Notes: generated by a model not told the origin, from the letters alone. A DNA stretch of 64,000 nucleotides from Brevibacterium album DSM 18261 (GCF_000426445.1 NZ_KE384526.1:729213-793212); one strand, 5' to 3'. Counted from the stretch's first letter, positions 16,576 to 26,220 are shown. Made by a program: numbers and translations.

Positions 16576-17469
16576 ATGGCGGACAGTGCCCGGAGGCTCG
16601 AGCGCACGCGCACAGAGCTGGCGGAGTTCCTGCGCAGCCGCCGGGAGCGCATCACGCCGGAGGAGCTCGGACTCCAGTCGTCGGGACGGCGGAGGACTCC
16701 CGGGCTGCGGCGCGAGGAGGTCGCGGCCCTGGCTGGGGTGGGGATCACCTGGTACACCTGGCTGGAACAGGGCCGGAACATCGGCGTGTCCGCGGAGTTC
16801 CTCGACGATCTGAGCACGGTGCTCAGGCTCGACGCCGCCGAACGCAGGCACCTCTACATGCTCACGCAGAAGCGGCCGCCCCGGGAGCCGGCGCGCAGCG
16901 CATGCACCGTCCCGCCCACGGCGCTGGACCTGCTCTCCCGGCTGCCCGACTCTCCGGCGTTCGTCCTCAACCTGAAATGGGACGTGCTGGCGTGGAACTC
17001 GGCGGCGGACCGGCTGTTCGGCTTCGCGGCACAGCCCATGGAGCAGCGCAACATGCTGTGGATGACCTTCGCGGACGAGCGGCTGCGCTCACGGCTGCGG
17101 CCGTGGGAGGAGCAGGCCAGGCAGATCCTCACGAGCTTCAAGCGGGACTTCGCGCAGGCCCCGCAGGACGCGGAGTTCGCCGCGCTCACGGAGAACCTCT
17201 CGCGCATGGATCCGGACTTCGCGCGCTGGTGGAAGCGCCCGGACATCGACGGGGTGTGCAACGGGCGGCGGACTTTCCGCCTGGACGGGCTCGGCGACAT
17301 CGAACTCGCACACATCACCATGACACTCGAGAGCGACCGGCACCTGCGGCTCGTGTACTACACCTCGCTCGGCACGGGTGCTGGCGCCGACGCGCACGAC
17401 GGCGCCGGGAATGCGGAGCCCGAGGCCGGCGGCGAGGCGTTCTCCACCTGGCTGCGCGCGGAGCCGTGA
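16576..17469 (+). CDS. XRE-family regulator with MmyB-like ligand-binding domain
   Basis: A 297-residue transcriptional regulator. The helix-turn-helix (about residues 15-90) contains RRTPGLRREEVAALAGVGITWYTWLEQGR, the classic signature of the MmyB group. The C-terminal domain (about 105-280) begins LLSRLPDSPAFVLNLKWDVLAWNSAADRLFG, a PAS-like MmyB ligand-binding domain; fatty acids are proposed ligands for relatives. The ATG at 16576 follows GGGAGGGAG. It is divergent from the MFS exporter at 15284-16441, a common regulator/target arrangement. Confidence 0.92.
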   Translation: MADSARRLERTRTELAEFLRSRRERITPEELGLQSSGRRRTPGLRREEVAALAGVGITWYTWLEQGRNIGVSAEFLDDLSTVLRLDAAERRHLYMLTQKRPPREPARSACTVPPTALDLLSRLPDSPAFVLNLKWDVLAWNSAADRLFGFAAQPMEQRNMLWMTFADERLRSRLRPWEEQARQILTSFKRDFAQAPQDAEFAALTENLSRMDPDFARWWKRPDIDGVCNGRRTFRLDGLGDIELAHITMTLESDRHLRLVYYTSLGTGAGADAHDGAGNAEPEAGGEAFSTWLRAEP

Positions 17470-17512
17470 CGACATCCGCGGGTGACCCCGCGGTCTGAGC
17501 GGAGCGCGCACT

Positions 17513-17572
17513 CACCCCCTAATGCCGCTGGACGCCCCGTCATATAGGGCCGTCCAGCGGCACAAGGGGTGG
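17513..17572. repeat. 60-base palindromic repeat, copy C
   Basis: Third copy of the element at 13401 and 14380, also 60 bases. The right arm CGTCCAGCGGCACAAGGGGT is identical, the left arm carries several changes, and the loop is replaced by CCCCGTCATATAGGGC. It sits between converging genes, 16 bases past the stop of the MaoC gene. Confidence 0.82.
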
Positions 17573-17588
17573 CTAAGCCGATCACCGC

Positions 17589-18149
17589 TCAGCTCTGCGC
17601 GTGCTCCTGCGTGAACACCATCGTCTTGCGGACGGCCTTGGCGACGATCGTCCCGTGCTGGTTCCGCCCGATGTGCTCGAGGCTGATGATGCCCTCGCCC
17701 GGTCGCGAGCGGGAGAGCCGCTTGTCGAGGATCCGCGTCTCCGCGTAGAGGGTGTCCCCGTGGAACATCGGCGCAGGGAACGACACCTCGGAGAAGCCCA
17801 GATTCCCCACGATCGTGCCCTGGGTGAGCTGCTGGACTGACAGGCCCACGAGGGTGGAGAGGGTGAACATCGAGTTCACGAGCCGCTGCCCGAAGGGCTC
17901 GGACTCCGCGAAGTGCGCGTCCAGGTGCAGCGCCTGCGCGTTCATCGTGACGGCGGTGAACCAGGTGTTGTCGGCCTCCGTGATGGTGCGCCCGGGCGCA
18001 TGGCGGTACACAGCGCCCACCTCGAACTCCTCGAACCAGAGCCCGCGCTGGTCGATGACCTTCGCCTCGGCGGCGGTCTCCCCCGCGGCGCTCCCCTGAG
18101 CGCTCGCCTCTCCCTGGCCGCCAGCCTCAGCCCTGCTCTCCTCGCTCAT
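17589..18149 (-). CDS. MaoC-like enoyl-CoA hydratase/dehydratase
   Basis: A 186-residue hot-dog-fold hydratase. After an Ala/Glu-rich N-terminal tail of about 45 residues comes the MaoC domain: GRTITEADNTWFTAVTMNAQALHLDAHFAES contains the hydratase-2 catalytic pattern (acidic residue and N-x4-H region). VSFPAPMFHGDTLYAETRILDKR is the second conserved strand pair. It resembles mesaconyl/methylmalyl-CoA-type hydratases. In mycobacteria this gene type sits beside citE, fadE19, accA1 and accD1. The ATG at 18149 has AAGGAG six bases upstream. Confidence 0.88.
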   Translation of the reverse strand: MSEESRAEAGGQGEASAQGSAAGETAAEAKVIDQRGLWFEEFEVGAVYRHAPGRTITEADNTWFTAVTMNAQALHLDAHFAESEPFGQRLVNSMFTLSTLVGLSVQQLTQGTIVGNLGFSEVSFPAPMFHGDTLYAETRILDKRLSRSRPGEGIISLEHIGRNQHGTIVAKAVRKTMVFTQEHAQS

Positions 18150-18285
18150 CTGCGCTCCTTTCGCCTGCGTGCTCGTGCACTCGCCGTGACGGTCGTCACG
18201 GCGCTCTCCGCCCCAGGCTAGCGGCTCTGTCTCACCTCCGGGGCCGCGGGCAGGTGTGACGCCGAGGCTCACGCACCGTACTGCG

Positions 18286-18319
18286 GCGCCTGCCTCATCG
18301 CAGCGCCTGCCTCACCGCA
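18286..18319. repeat. 17-base direct repeat in gap upstream of the MaoC gene
   Basis: GCGCCTGCCTCATCGCA is followed directly by a copy with one change (CACCGCA ending). Further GCAGC/CTGC-rich degenerate copies follow. The 244-base gap between the cardiolipin synthase stop and the MaoC start holds this low-complexity sequence and no recognisable gene. Confidence 0.5.
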
Positions 18320-18393
18320 GCGGCCGTCCCATCGCGGCAGCCACCTCACTGCTGCGGCCTCGCCGCACCGCCCGCGTCACAGCGGAACCGGCG

Positions 18394-19938
18394 TCACTGC
18401 AGCGCCGAGGTCAGACGCATCGCCGAATCGAGCCAGCGGCGGCCCCATGAGCGCCTCGCCCACTCCTCCGCGGTGAGCTCGCTGCTGATCTCACGGTAGC
18501 CGTCCATGATCTCGTGGAGCCGCTCGGTGATGTCGCCGCCGTAGGCGAGCAGGCTGACCTCGTAATTGAGGCCGAAGGAGCGCATGTCCATGTTGGACGA
18601 CCCCATGACCGAGCACAGGCCGTCCACCGTGAAGCACTTGGTGTGGAGCACGGCCGGCGCGGGGAAGCGGTAGATGCGGACGCCGGCCTCGAGCAGCGCC
18701 TCGTAGTAGGAGCTCTGGGCGTGGTCGACCATGAACTGGTCGGCCTGTTCGCTCACGTAGAGGTCGACCTCCACCCCGCGGTGGGCTGCGGTCACGACCG
18801 CGGCGAGCATCGACTCGTCCGGCACGAAGTACGGGCTCACGATCCGCAGGCGCTTGCGCGCCAGGTAGACGAGCGAGACGAAGAGGCGCAGATTGGGCTC
18901 AGTGCGGAACCCGGGACCGGAGGGCACCACCTGGACCGCATTGACCTCGGAGTCCTTGCTCACCTTCTCCCGGTAGCGCCCCTGGACGAGCCTCTCGCCG
19001 ATCGCGCTCTCGCGCTCGGCCATGCGGCCCTCGAACTCGTAGGCGCGGATCGTGAGGTCCTCGCCGGTCTCCGAGAACCAGTCGGTGGCGAAGACAGCCT
19101 CGAGCGAGGAGACGACCGGACCGGTGAGCTCCACCATGATGTCGTTCCAGCGACGGCCCGTCCTCGCGTTCGACTCCCTGCCGTAGGCCGAGTCGATCAT
19201 GTTCTGCGAGCCCATGAAGGCGCGGACTCCGTCGATCACCATGAGCTTGCGGTGGTTGCGGAGGTCCACGCGGCGGACCCGCCCCTGCAGGGGCAGGAAC
19301 GGGAGCATGAGGCTCCACTGGATGCCGGCGGAGTCCAGTCTGCGCTTGAGGGGCCGGAAGCCTGCGTACTTGCGGGAGCCGATGTGGTCGAACAGCAGCC
19401 GCACCGTCACGCCCCGCGCAGCCGCACGCTCGAGGGCGGAGATGAAGACCTCCGTCGTGGGATCGGCCGTGATGATGTAGATGCAGACGTCGACGTACTC
19501 CTCCGCCTCGTCCACGGCCGCGGCCATCCGGCGGATGTTCTCCTCGTAGTCCGTGAGGATGCCGTGGTCGGTGCCCGTCACCATGGGCAGCGAGGTGAGG
19601 TTGCGGCTGAGCGTGACGAGGCTGCCGAGCTGGGGCGGAACCTCGAGCGCCTGCGGCCAGTCGGGAATGTCCGCAGTGCCCTGCACGAGGCGGGTGTTCG
19701 CCTCCTCCTGGATCGCACCGCGGCGGCCCGTGATGTAGGGGCTGCCCAGCAGCAGGAAGAGCGGAATGCCGACCAGCGGCAGGAAGAGGATGAGCAGCAG
19801 CCAGGCGCTCGAGGACGACGGCCTGCGATTCTCCGGCACCACGCCCACAGCAACGACCTTGATCGCGTAGTCCAGGACGATCAGGATCGTCGACACGAGG
19901 GGCGGCAGACCCCATGTCGTCACGTCCAATGCACTCAT
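18394..19938 (-). CDS. cls: Cardiolipin synthase (phospholipase D family)
   Basis: Joins two phosphatidylglycerols to cardiolipin, or the CDP-DAG equivalent, at the membrane. The 514-residue protein has two N-terminal helices (about residues 12-70), then two PLD domains. Each has an HKD-type motif: NHRKLMVIDG followed by GSQNM, and LHTKCFTVDG followed by GSSNMDMRSF. The overall length and layout match bacterial ClsA. The ATG at 19938 is used; a GTG two codons earlier is possible. No strong ribosome binding site is seen. Confidence 0.93.
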   Translation of the reverse strand: MSALDVTTWGLPPLVSTILIVLDYAIKVVAVGVVPENRRPSSSSAWLLLILFLPLVGIPLFLLLGSPYITGRRGAIQEEANTRLVQGTADIPDWPQALEVPPQLGSLVTLSRNLTSLPMVTGTDHGILTDYEENIRRMAAAVDEAEEYVDVCIYIITADPTTEVFISALERAAARGVTVRLLFDHIGSRKYAGFRPLKRRLDSAGIQWSLMLPFLPLQGRVRRVDLRNHRKLMVIDGVRAFMGSQNMIDSAYGRESNARTGRRWNDIMVELTGPVVSSLEAVFATDWFSETGEDLTIRAYEFEGRMAERESAIGERLVQGRYREKVSKDSEVNAVQVVPSGPGFRTEPNLRLFVSLVYLARKRLRIVSPYFVPDESMLAAVVTAAHRGVEVDLYVSEQADQFMVDHAQSSYYEALLEAGVRIYRFPAPAVLHTKCFTVDGLCSVMGSSNMDMRSFGLNYEVSLLAYGGDITERLHEIMDGYREISSELTAEEWARRSWGRRWLDSAMRLTSALQ

Positions 19939-20076
19939 GCCCACGGGACAAGACTACGCGGCCGGATCACGGCGGGTGAGGGTTATCGGTGCGGGACTCG
20001 AACGCTGTGACCGAGGCCCCCGCAGCTGTCACACCTACTCGAACACCTTCTTTACAGTAGCTGCGAGTACGACCCA

Positions 20077-21024
20077 TCACCCCCGCGAATGCGGTGCCCG
20101 CCAGCGGGCGAAGCCGCCTTCGGTGCTCAGCACCTGACTCGTGATCCATCGTGCCTCGTCCGTGAGCAGCCAGGCGATGAGTCGGGCCGGATCGTCCGGT
20201 TCGCCCCAGCGCCCCAGCGGGAACTGCGCCCGCGTCGCCTCCCTCATCTCCTCCGTGACGTAGCCGGTGTCGACGGGACCGGGATTCACCGTGTTCAGCC
20301 TGATCCCAGAATCGATGAGCTGATCTGCGAGCGTCACGGTGATCCCGGCGAGCGCCGCCTTCGCCGCCGCATAGGCGACCTCCCCCGGCATCGGCCCCTC
20401 CCCCTGACCGGAGGTGAGAAGGACGATGCTGGCATCGTCGCCCAGGCGCGGCGCGGCCCCGAGGCTCTCCGTACCTTCAGGATCCGAGCAGGTGCTCTCG
20501 GGCCCGCTCACCTCCCTCCCGCGGTCCGAGGGTGAGCCCGCCTGCGCCCGGGCCGCTTCCCGCAGCCGCGCGAACTCCTGCGCCAGCAGGATCGAGGCGC
20601 GTGCGTTCACGGCCCAGTGCCGGTCCAGCATCTCCGCGGTCAGCTCGCCCAGCGCACCGTCCGAACCGGAGAGCGCCTGATTGCAGACCAGCCCGTCGAG
20701 ACCGCCCAGTGCCGCCGAGGCCGTGCGCACCAGCCGCTCCGGCTCGCCCTCCTCCGCCAGATCCGCGTGCGCATGCTCCACCACCGTGCCTTCCGCCGCG
20801 TGGGCGCGAACCCCGGCGATCACCGCCGCGATGTCATCCCCGCCCCAGGGCTGCTGCGCGTCGTGCGGTGCGAAATGGTGGCAGAAGACGCTCGCACCGT
20901 ACGCCGCTGCACGACAGGCGGTCGCATAGCCGATGCCCGCCCTCCGGCTCACCCCGGTGACGAGCACTGCGCGGCCGCGCAGCGGGAACGGATCGCGGGC
21001 GAGTGCGCTCACATCCATGGACAT
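20077..21024 (-). CDS. SDR-family oxidoreductase
   Basis: A 315-residue short-chain dehydrogenase/reductase. The Rossmann cofactor motif is VTGVSRRAGIG (about residues 22-32), the catalytic Ser lies in LLTSGQGEG and the Tyr/Lys pair in VAYAAAKAAL. NTVNPGPVDTGYV is the family's post-catalytic block. A roughly 45-residue hydrophilic insertion (Gly/Ser/Glu/Asp-rich) precedes the catalytic Ser strand, unusual for the family. ATG 21024 has GAGAGGAAC upstream. It is the last gene of the carboxylase/dehydrogenase operon; it may reduce a 3-oxoacyl intermediate, which is an inference. Confidence 0.87.
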   Translation of the reverse strand: MSMDVSALARDPFPLRGRAVLVTGVSRRAGIGYATACRAAAYGASVFCHHFAPHDAQQPWGGDDIAAVIAGVRAHAAEGTVVEHAHADLAEEGEPERLVRTASAALGGLDGLVCNQALSGSDGALGELTAEMLDRHWAVNARASILLAQEFARLREAARAQAGSPSDRGREVSGPESTCSDPEGTESLGAAPRLGDDASIVLLTSGQGEGPMPGEVAYAAAKAALAGITVTLADQLIDSGIRLNTVNPGPVDTGYVTEEMREATRAQFPLGRWGEPDDPARLIAWLLTDEARWITSQVLSTEGGFARWRAPHSRG

Positions 21025-21159
21025 ATCGCGTTCCTCTCGGCTCGATGCGCTCAGAGCGGCGAGCGCGCGGGTGCGGATTCGAGGAAGCCCCGGTGCCGGG
21101 CCCCGGCGCGTGCCCCCTGACGGCCGCCGAGGCCGTCTCCGCACACGCCCGCCAGCGGC

Positions 21160-22350
21160 TCAGAGCCCCAGATCGCGGGCGATGAGCATGAGCTGGACCT
21201 CGGTGGTCCCCTCGCCGATCTCCAGGATCTTCGAATCGCGGTAGTGCCGGGCCACGAGGTACTCGTTCATGTAGCCGTAGCCGCCGTGCACCTGAGTCGC
21301 ATCGCGCGCATTGTCCATCGCCGCCTCGCCGGCCAGCAGCTTCGCGATGGAGGCCTCCTTCTTGAACGGCAGCCCTGCCACCATCTTCGAGGCCGCCGCG
21401 TAGTAGGCCGCCCGGGCCGATGCGACCCGCGCCTCCATCCGCGCGATCTTGAAGCTCACGCCCTGGTAGTCCCCGATGGGCCGGCCGAAGGCGGTGCGCT
21501 CCTTCGCGTACGTCACGCTCGCATCCACACAGCCCTGCGCCGCCCCCACGGAGAGCGCCGCGATCGCCACGCGCCCCTCGTCGAGGATGCTCAGGAAGTT
21601 CGCGTAGCCGCGTCCGCGCTCGCCCAGCAGATTCGCCTCCGGCACGCGCGCGCCGTCGAAGGTGAGCGGGTGCGTGTCCGAGGAGTTCCAGCCCATCTTG
21701 TCGTAGGCCGGCTCCGCCGTGAACCCGGGCGTGCCGCTGGGCACGATGATGGTCGAGATCTCCGGCTTCTCGCTGCCGTCCCGGCCCATCCGGGTGCCCG
21801 TCACCGCGGTGGCGGTGACGAACTTCGTGATGTCCGTGCCCGAGTTCGTGATGAACGCCTTGGCCCCGTCGATCACCCATTCGCCGTCCTCCAGCCGCGC
21901 CCTGGTGCGGGTGCCCCCGGCATCGGAGCCGGCCTCGGGCTCGGTGAGGCCGAACGCGGCGAGCCCGCGCCCGTCGATGACCTGCGGCAGCAGCTCCCGC
22001 CGCTGTTCCTCCGTGCCGAAGCGGTAGACGGGCATGGCCCCCAGCGACACCCCGGCCTCGAGCGTGATCGCGAGCGACTGGTTCTCCCGCGCGATCTCCT
22101 CGAGCGCCAGGCACAGCGCGAAGTAGTCGCCGCCCATGCCGCCGTACTCCTCCGGGAACGGCAGTCCGAAGAGCCCCATGTCGCCCATCTTCGCCACGAG
22201 GGCGTACGGGAACTCGTGCTTGGCGTCGAGCTCCGCGCTCACCGGCGCGACCTCCTCGTCGGTGAACGCGGCGACCGTCTGCCGCAGCGATTCGTACTCC
22301 TCCGGCAGCATCCCCGGGACGAATGCGATCTGCTCTGTCTGCGTGCTCAT
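21160..22350 (-). CDS. Acyl-CoA dehydrogenase, isovaleryl/short-branched type likely
   Basis: A 396-residue FAD enzyme introducing the alpha,beta double bond in an acyl-CoA. Family blocks are AAFGLTEPEAGSDAGGTRTRA, FITNSGTD, NARDATQVHGGYGYMNEYLVARHYRDSKILEIGEGTTEVQ. The position upstream of SDR and directly downstream of a two-subunit biotin carboxylase points to branched-chain acyl-CoA, as for mycobacterial FadE19. ATG 22350 follows GGAGGAGAAGG. Confidence 0.92.
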   Translation of the reverse strand: MSTQTEQIAFVPGMLPEEYESLRQTVAAFTDEEVAPVSAELDAKHEFPYALVAKMGDMGLFGLPFPEEYGGMGGDYFALCLALEEIARENQSLAITLEAGVSLGAMPVYRFGTEEQRRELLPQVIDGRGLAAFGLTEPEAGSDAGGTRTRARLEDGEWVIDGAKAFITNSGTDITKFVTATAVTGTRMGRDGSEKPEISTIIVPSGTPGFTAEPAYDKMGWNSSDTHPLTFDGARVPEANLLGERGRGYANFLSILDEGRVAIAALSVGAAQGCVDASVTYAKERTAFGRPIGDYQGVSFKIARMEARVASARAAYYAAASKMVAGLPFKKEASIAKLLAGEAAMDNARDATQVHGGYGYMNEYLVARHYRDSKILEIGEGTTEVQLMLIARDLGL

Positions 22351-22435
22351 GTCCTTCTCCTCCGGCCCTCCCACGGGCCTCGTCTCTCTCCGCCGGCGCC
22401 TCTCCGCGCCGGAGGCGGCGCTCAGTTCCGCCGGG

Positions 22436-24508
22436 TCACTCGCCGTCCGCGGGGATCACGACGGCGAGCACCTCGTCGAGGGCCACCTGCGCCCCCGCCG
22501 CCGTCCGCAGCTCGACCGTGCCGGCCGCGGGCGCTCGCAGCACGTGCTCCATCTTCATCGCCTCGACCACGACGACGGGATCGCCCGCCGCCACCTCGGC
22601 GCCCTCGGCCGCCCGGACCTCGATGACGGTCCCGGGCATGGGCGCGAGCACCTCCGCTCCCCCGGCCGCCGCGCCGATCGTCGCATCCGCGAGCGGCCTC
22701 ACCAGCTGGAAGACCCCACGCGCGGTGCGGACCCAGAACGTCCGCGCATCCGAGGAGGCCCAGACCCGGCCGTGGTGCTGCTCGCCTTCCAGCGTGAGCA
22801 CGAGCTCCCCACCGCCGAGGCGGGTGACCGGCGGGTGCAGGAACTCCGTCTCGTGCCGCTCGCCGCGGTGCACGAACGGCACGAGGGTGCGCGCGGGTGC
22901 CAGGCTTCGCCAGCCGGATCCCTGCTGCCATGCGGACACCCCCGCCACACTCACCGAGTGAGCACTATGTGAGGTTTCCGGGCCACCGATCCGACAGAAA
23001 TCGCTCACTCGGCGGGAATGAGGGGACTGGGAGGTGACAGCCGCGGCCGCGAACTGGAGCGCGAGGGGATCGAGCTCCTCGGCCAGCTGCTCCTCGGCCA
23101 TGCGGTCGATGAGGCCGGTATCGAGGTCCCCCGCGGCCACCTCGGGCAGGCCCATGAGGGTCTGCAGGAAGCCGATGTTCGTCACGATCCCCGGAACCGC
23201 GGACTTCGCGAGGGCGCGCCGCATGCCGGCGACGGCCTCGGCACGATCGGCGCCGGTGACGATGAGCTTGGCGATCATGGGGTCGTAGTCGCTCACGATC
23301 TGCTGTCCCGGCTCGAGCCCGGCATCCACGCGCACACCCGTCCGGTCCGCGCCGTGGCCGCCGCGCGCCGCCCCCGCGGGCAGACCCGTGCCGGGCCCAC
23401 CCGTGCCGCGCGGGAACGCCACGTCCAGGGCCGTGCCGCCGGTGGGGAGGAAGCCACGGGCGGGGTCCTCGGCGTAGATGCGGGCCTCGATGGAGTGGCC
23501 CGTGAGCCGGATGTCCTCCTGCACGAGGCCCAGCCGCTCGCCGGCACCCACGCGCAGCTGCTGTTCGACGAGGTCGACGCCGGTGACCTGCTCCGTGACG
23601 GGGTGCTCCACCTGGAGCCGGGTGTTCATCTCCATGAAGAAGAACTCGTCGGGGCGGTCCGCGGAGACGATGAACTCCACCGTTCCGGCACCGCGGTAGT
23701 CGACGGCCTTGGCGGTGTCCACGGCCGCCTGGCCGATCGCCTCGCGCGTGGCGGCGTCGAGGAGCGCGCTGGGCGCCTCCTCGATCACCTTCTGGTGGCG
23801 GCGCTGCAGCGAGCACTCGCGTTCGCCCAGGTGGATCACATTGCCGTGGGAGTCCGCGAGCACCTGCACCTCGATATGGCGCGGGCGCAGGACCAGGCGC
23901 TCGAGGAAGAGGGTGTCGTCGCCGAAGCTGGAGGCGGCCTCCCGCCGGGCCGAGGCGAGCGCCTCCGGCAGCGCAGGGGCTTCGAACACCTCGCGCATGC
24001 CCTTGCCGCCGCCTCCCGCGGAGGGCTTCACGAGGACGGGGAAGCCCACCTCCTCGGCACGGGCGATGAGCTGGTCATCGGTGAGGCCGGCCTCGGCGAC
24101 GCCCGGGACGAGCGGGACCCCGCGGGCGGCGACGGCCTGCTTCGCGGAGATCTTGTCGCCCATCGTCTCGATGGCCGCGGCCGTGGGGCCGAGGAAGACG
24201 ATGCCCTCCTCCTCGAGGCGGCGGGCGAAGGCCGCGTTCTCGGAGAGGAAGCCGTAGCCGGGGTGGACGGCCTCGGCGCCGGTGGCGCGGACGGCGGCGA
24301 TCACGCGCTCGATGTCGAGGTAGGACTGCGCCGCCGGTGCCGAGCCCAGGCGGTGGGCGAAGTCCGCGGCGCGGGTGTGGGCGGCCTCGGCGTCCGCATC
24401 CGAGTACACGGCCACCGTCTCGATGCCGAGGCGGCGGCAGGTGCGGATGACGCGGAGGGCGATCTCGCCGCGGTTGGCGATGAGGATCCTTGAGAACACT
24501 GCGATCAC
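22436..24508 (-). CDS. Acyl-CoA carboxylase alpha subunit (biotin carboxylase plus BCCP)
   Basis: A 690-residue biotin-carrying subunit, probably of 3-methylcrotonyl-CoA carboxylase. The order is biotin carboxylase (about 1-450; ATP-grasp motif [14 protein letters not shown], active-site [34 protein letters not shown]), a linker domain, and a C-terminal biotinyl domain with EAMKMEH (biotin on Lys652). Two unusual Gly/Ala/Arg insertions lie around [19 protein letters not shown] and in the linker, the latter encoded by a palindromic DNA element (22952-23014). GTG 24508 overlaps the accD stop as GTGA; a second GTG three codons later is possible. Confidence 0.93.
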   Translation of the reverse strand: MIAVFSRILIANRGEIALRVIRTCRRLGIETVAVYSDADAEAAHTRAADFAHRLGSAPAAQSYLDIERVIAAVRATGAEAVHPGYGFLSENAAFARRLEEEGIVFLGPTAAAIETMGDKISAKQAVAARGVPLVPGVAEAGLTDDQLIARAEEVGFPVLVKPSAGGGGKGMREVFEAPALPEALASARREAASSFGDDTLFLERLVLRPRHIEVQVLADSHGNVIHLGERECSLQRRHQKVIEEAPSALLDAATREAIGQAAVDTAKAVDYRGAGTVEFIVSADRPDEFFFMEMNTRLQVEHPVTEQVTGVDLVEQQLRVGAGERLGLVQEDIRLTGHSIEARIYAEDPARGFLPTGGTALDVAFPRGTGGPGTGLPAGAARGGHGADRTGVRVDAGLEPGQQIVSDYDPMIAKLIVTGADRAEAVAGMRRALAKSAVPGIVTNIGFLQTLMGLPEVAAGDLDTGLIDRMAEEQLAEELDPLALQFAAAAVTSQSPHSRRVSDFCRIGGPETSHSAHSVSVAGVSAWQQGSGWRSLAPARTLVPFVHRGERHETEFLHPPVTRLGGGELVLTLEGEQHHGRVWASSDARTFWVRTARGVFQLVRPLADATIGAAAGGAEVLAPMPGTVIEVRAAEGAEVAAGDPVVVVEAMKMEHVLRAPAAGTVELRTAAGAQVALDEVLAVVIPADGE
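22952..23014. repeat. Palindromic element inside the carboxylase alpha-subunit gene
   Basis: Arms CACCGAGTGAGC (22952-22963) and GCTCACTCGGCG (23003-23014) are complementary except for one base, with a 39-base loop. The whole element is read in frame and encodes the stretch around [21 protein letters not shown], in the linker between the biotin carboxylase and biotinyl domains. Its composition (Ser/His/Cys) differs from the Ala/Gly-rich flanks. Confidence 0.6.
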
Positions 24509-26115
24509 ATCCTGAAGACGCCGTAGCCGGGCGCGGCGTAGGGGCGTTCGAGCGGGGAATGCCGGGCGGCCTCGAGGGCAAGCGCCAGGACCTGGCGGGT
24601 GTCGGCGGGGTCGATGATGCCGTCGTCCCAGAGGCGGGCGGTCGAGTAGTAGGGATTGCCCTGGGCTTCGTACTGGCTGCGGATGGGGTCCTTGAAGGCC
24701 TCCTCGGCCTCGGCGGGCCATTCCTCGCCGCGGGATTCGAGCTGGTCGCGCCTGACGGTGGCGAGCACGCTGGCCGCCTGCTCGCCGCCCATGACGGAGA
24801 TCCGGGCGTTGGGCCACATCCACAGGAAGCGCGGGGAGTAGGCGCGGCCGCACATCGAGTAGTTGCCCGCGCCGAAGCTGCCGCCGATCACCACGGTGAA
24901 TTTGGGCACGCGGGCCGTGGCGACGGCGTTGACCATCTTGGCGCCGTGCTTGGCGATGCCGCCGGCCTCGTAGTCGCGGCCCACCATGAAGCCGGAGATG
25001 TTCTGGAGGAACACGAGCGGGGTGGAGCGCTGATCGCAGAGCTCGATGAAGTGCGCGCCCTTCATGGCGGATTCGCCGAACAGGATGCCGTTGTTCGCGA
25101 TGATGCCCACGGGGTGCCCGTCGATCCGGGCGAAGCCGGTGACCAGGCTGGTGCCGTACTCGGCCTTGAACTCGTGGAACTCGCTGGCGTCGACGATCCG
25201 GGCGATGACCTCGCGGACGTCATAGGGGGTGCGGGAGTCGACGGGGACCACCGCCGTGAGCTCGTCCGGGCTGAGGGCGGGTTCACGGGCTTCCGCGCGC
25301 TCCCAGGCCGGGGCCTCCTGCGGGCCGAAGGTCGAGGCGATGTCCCGGAGGATCTCCAGTGCGTGGTCGTCGTTCGCGGCGAGGTGGTCGGCGACGCCCG
25401 AGGTGCGGGAGTGGAGCGCTCCCCCGCCCAGCTCCTCGGCGGTGACCTCCTCGCCGGTGGCGGCCTTCACGAGCGGCGGCCCGCCCAGGAAGATCGTCCC
25501 CTGCTCGTTGACGATGACGGATTCGTCGGCCATAGCGGGCACATAGGCCCCGCCGGCGGTGCAGGAGCCCAGCACTGCGGCGAGCTGCGGGATGCCCGCG
25601 GCCGAGAGCGTGGCCTGGTTGTAGAAGATGCGGCCGAAGTGCTCGCGGTCCGGGAACACCTCGTCCTGATTGGGCAGATTGGCTCCGCCGGAATCCACGA
25701 GGTAGATGCAGGGCAGGTGGTTGTCCGCCGCGATCTCCTGTGCGCGCAGATGCTTCTTCACCGTGACGGGATAGTAGGTGCCACCCTTGACCGTGGCGTC
25801 GTTGGCGACGATGACGCAGAGCCGGCCGGAGACGAGCCCCATGCCCGTGATGATCCCGGCGCCCGGCGAAGCATCCTCGTACATGCCGTTCGCGGCGAGC
25901 GGCGAGAACTCGAGAAAGGGGCTGCCTGGGTCGAGGAGGCGCTCGACGCGATCGCGGGGCAGGAGCTTGCCGCGGCTCAGGTGGCGCTGACGGGAGGCCT
26001 CGGAGCCTCCTCGGGCCGTTGCCGCGATGCGCTCGCGGAGCTCGGACAGGAGCTCGGCGTGTGCGGGCGCGTGCGGCGAGGTGTGCGGATCGACCGGTGA
26101 TCCGATGGTGCGCAT
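24505..26115 (-). CDS. Acyl-CoA carboxylase beta subunit (carboxyltransferase), MCC type likely
   Basis: Transfers CO2 from carboxybiotin to an acyl-CoA. The 536-residue length and blocks match methylcrotonyl-CoA carboxylase beta: [155 protein letters not shown]. The NLPNQ..FPD and [10 protein letters not shown] blocks are the MCC-type signature. ATG 26115 has GAGGAG six bases upstream. It is the first gene of the operon, downstream of a palindromic operator shared with a TetR gene. Confidence 0.92.
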   Translation of the reverse strand: MRTIGSPVDPHTSPHAPAHAELLSELRERIAATARGGSEASRQRHLSRGKLLPRDRVERLLDPGSPFLEFSPLAANGMYEDASPGAGIITGMGLVSGRLCVIVANDATVKGGTYYPVTVKKHLRAQEIAADNHLPCIYLVDSGGANLPNQDEVFPDREHFGRIFYNQATLSAAGIPQLAAVLGSCTAGGAYVPAMADESVIVNEQGTIFLGGPPLVKAATGEEVTAEELGGGALHSRTSGVADHLAANDDHALEILRDIASTFGPQEAPAWERAEAREPALSPDELTAVVPVDSRTPYDVREVIARIVDASEFHEFKAEYGTSLVTGFARIDGHPVGIIANNGILFGESAMKGAHFIELCDQRSTPLVFLQNISGFMVGRDYEAGGIAKHGAKMVNAVATARVPKFTVVIGGSFGAGNYSMCGRAYSPRFLWMWPNARISVMGGEQAASVLATVRRDQLESRGEEWPAEAEEAFKDPIRSQYEAQGNPYYSTARLWDDGIIDPADTRQVLALALEAARHSPLERPYAAPGYGVFRM

Positions 26116-26170
26116 GCGTTCTCCTCGTGGGCGGCGATGCCCGTAGACAGGTCCAGTCAGCGTAGACATG

Positions 26171-26194
26171 CTCAGTTAATGCTGATTAACTAAG
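26171..26194. promoter_or_regulatory. TetR-type operator between accD and tetR
   Basis: AGTTAAT-GCTG-ATTAACT (26174-26191) is a perfect palindrome; matching bases outside it extend the symmetry to 24 bases. It is AT-rich in an otherwise GC-rich gap and lies midway between the divergent accD and TetR starts (59 and 30 bases away). It is therefore the expected binding site of the adjacent regulator. Confidence 0.75.
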
Positions 26195-26220
26195 TCGATC
26201 CTAGCGGCACGGGAGGCGAA

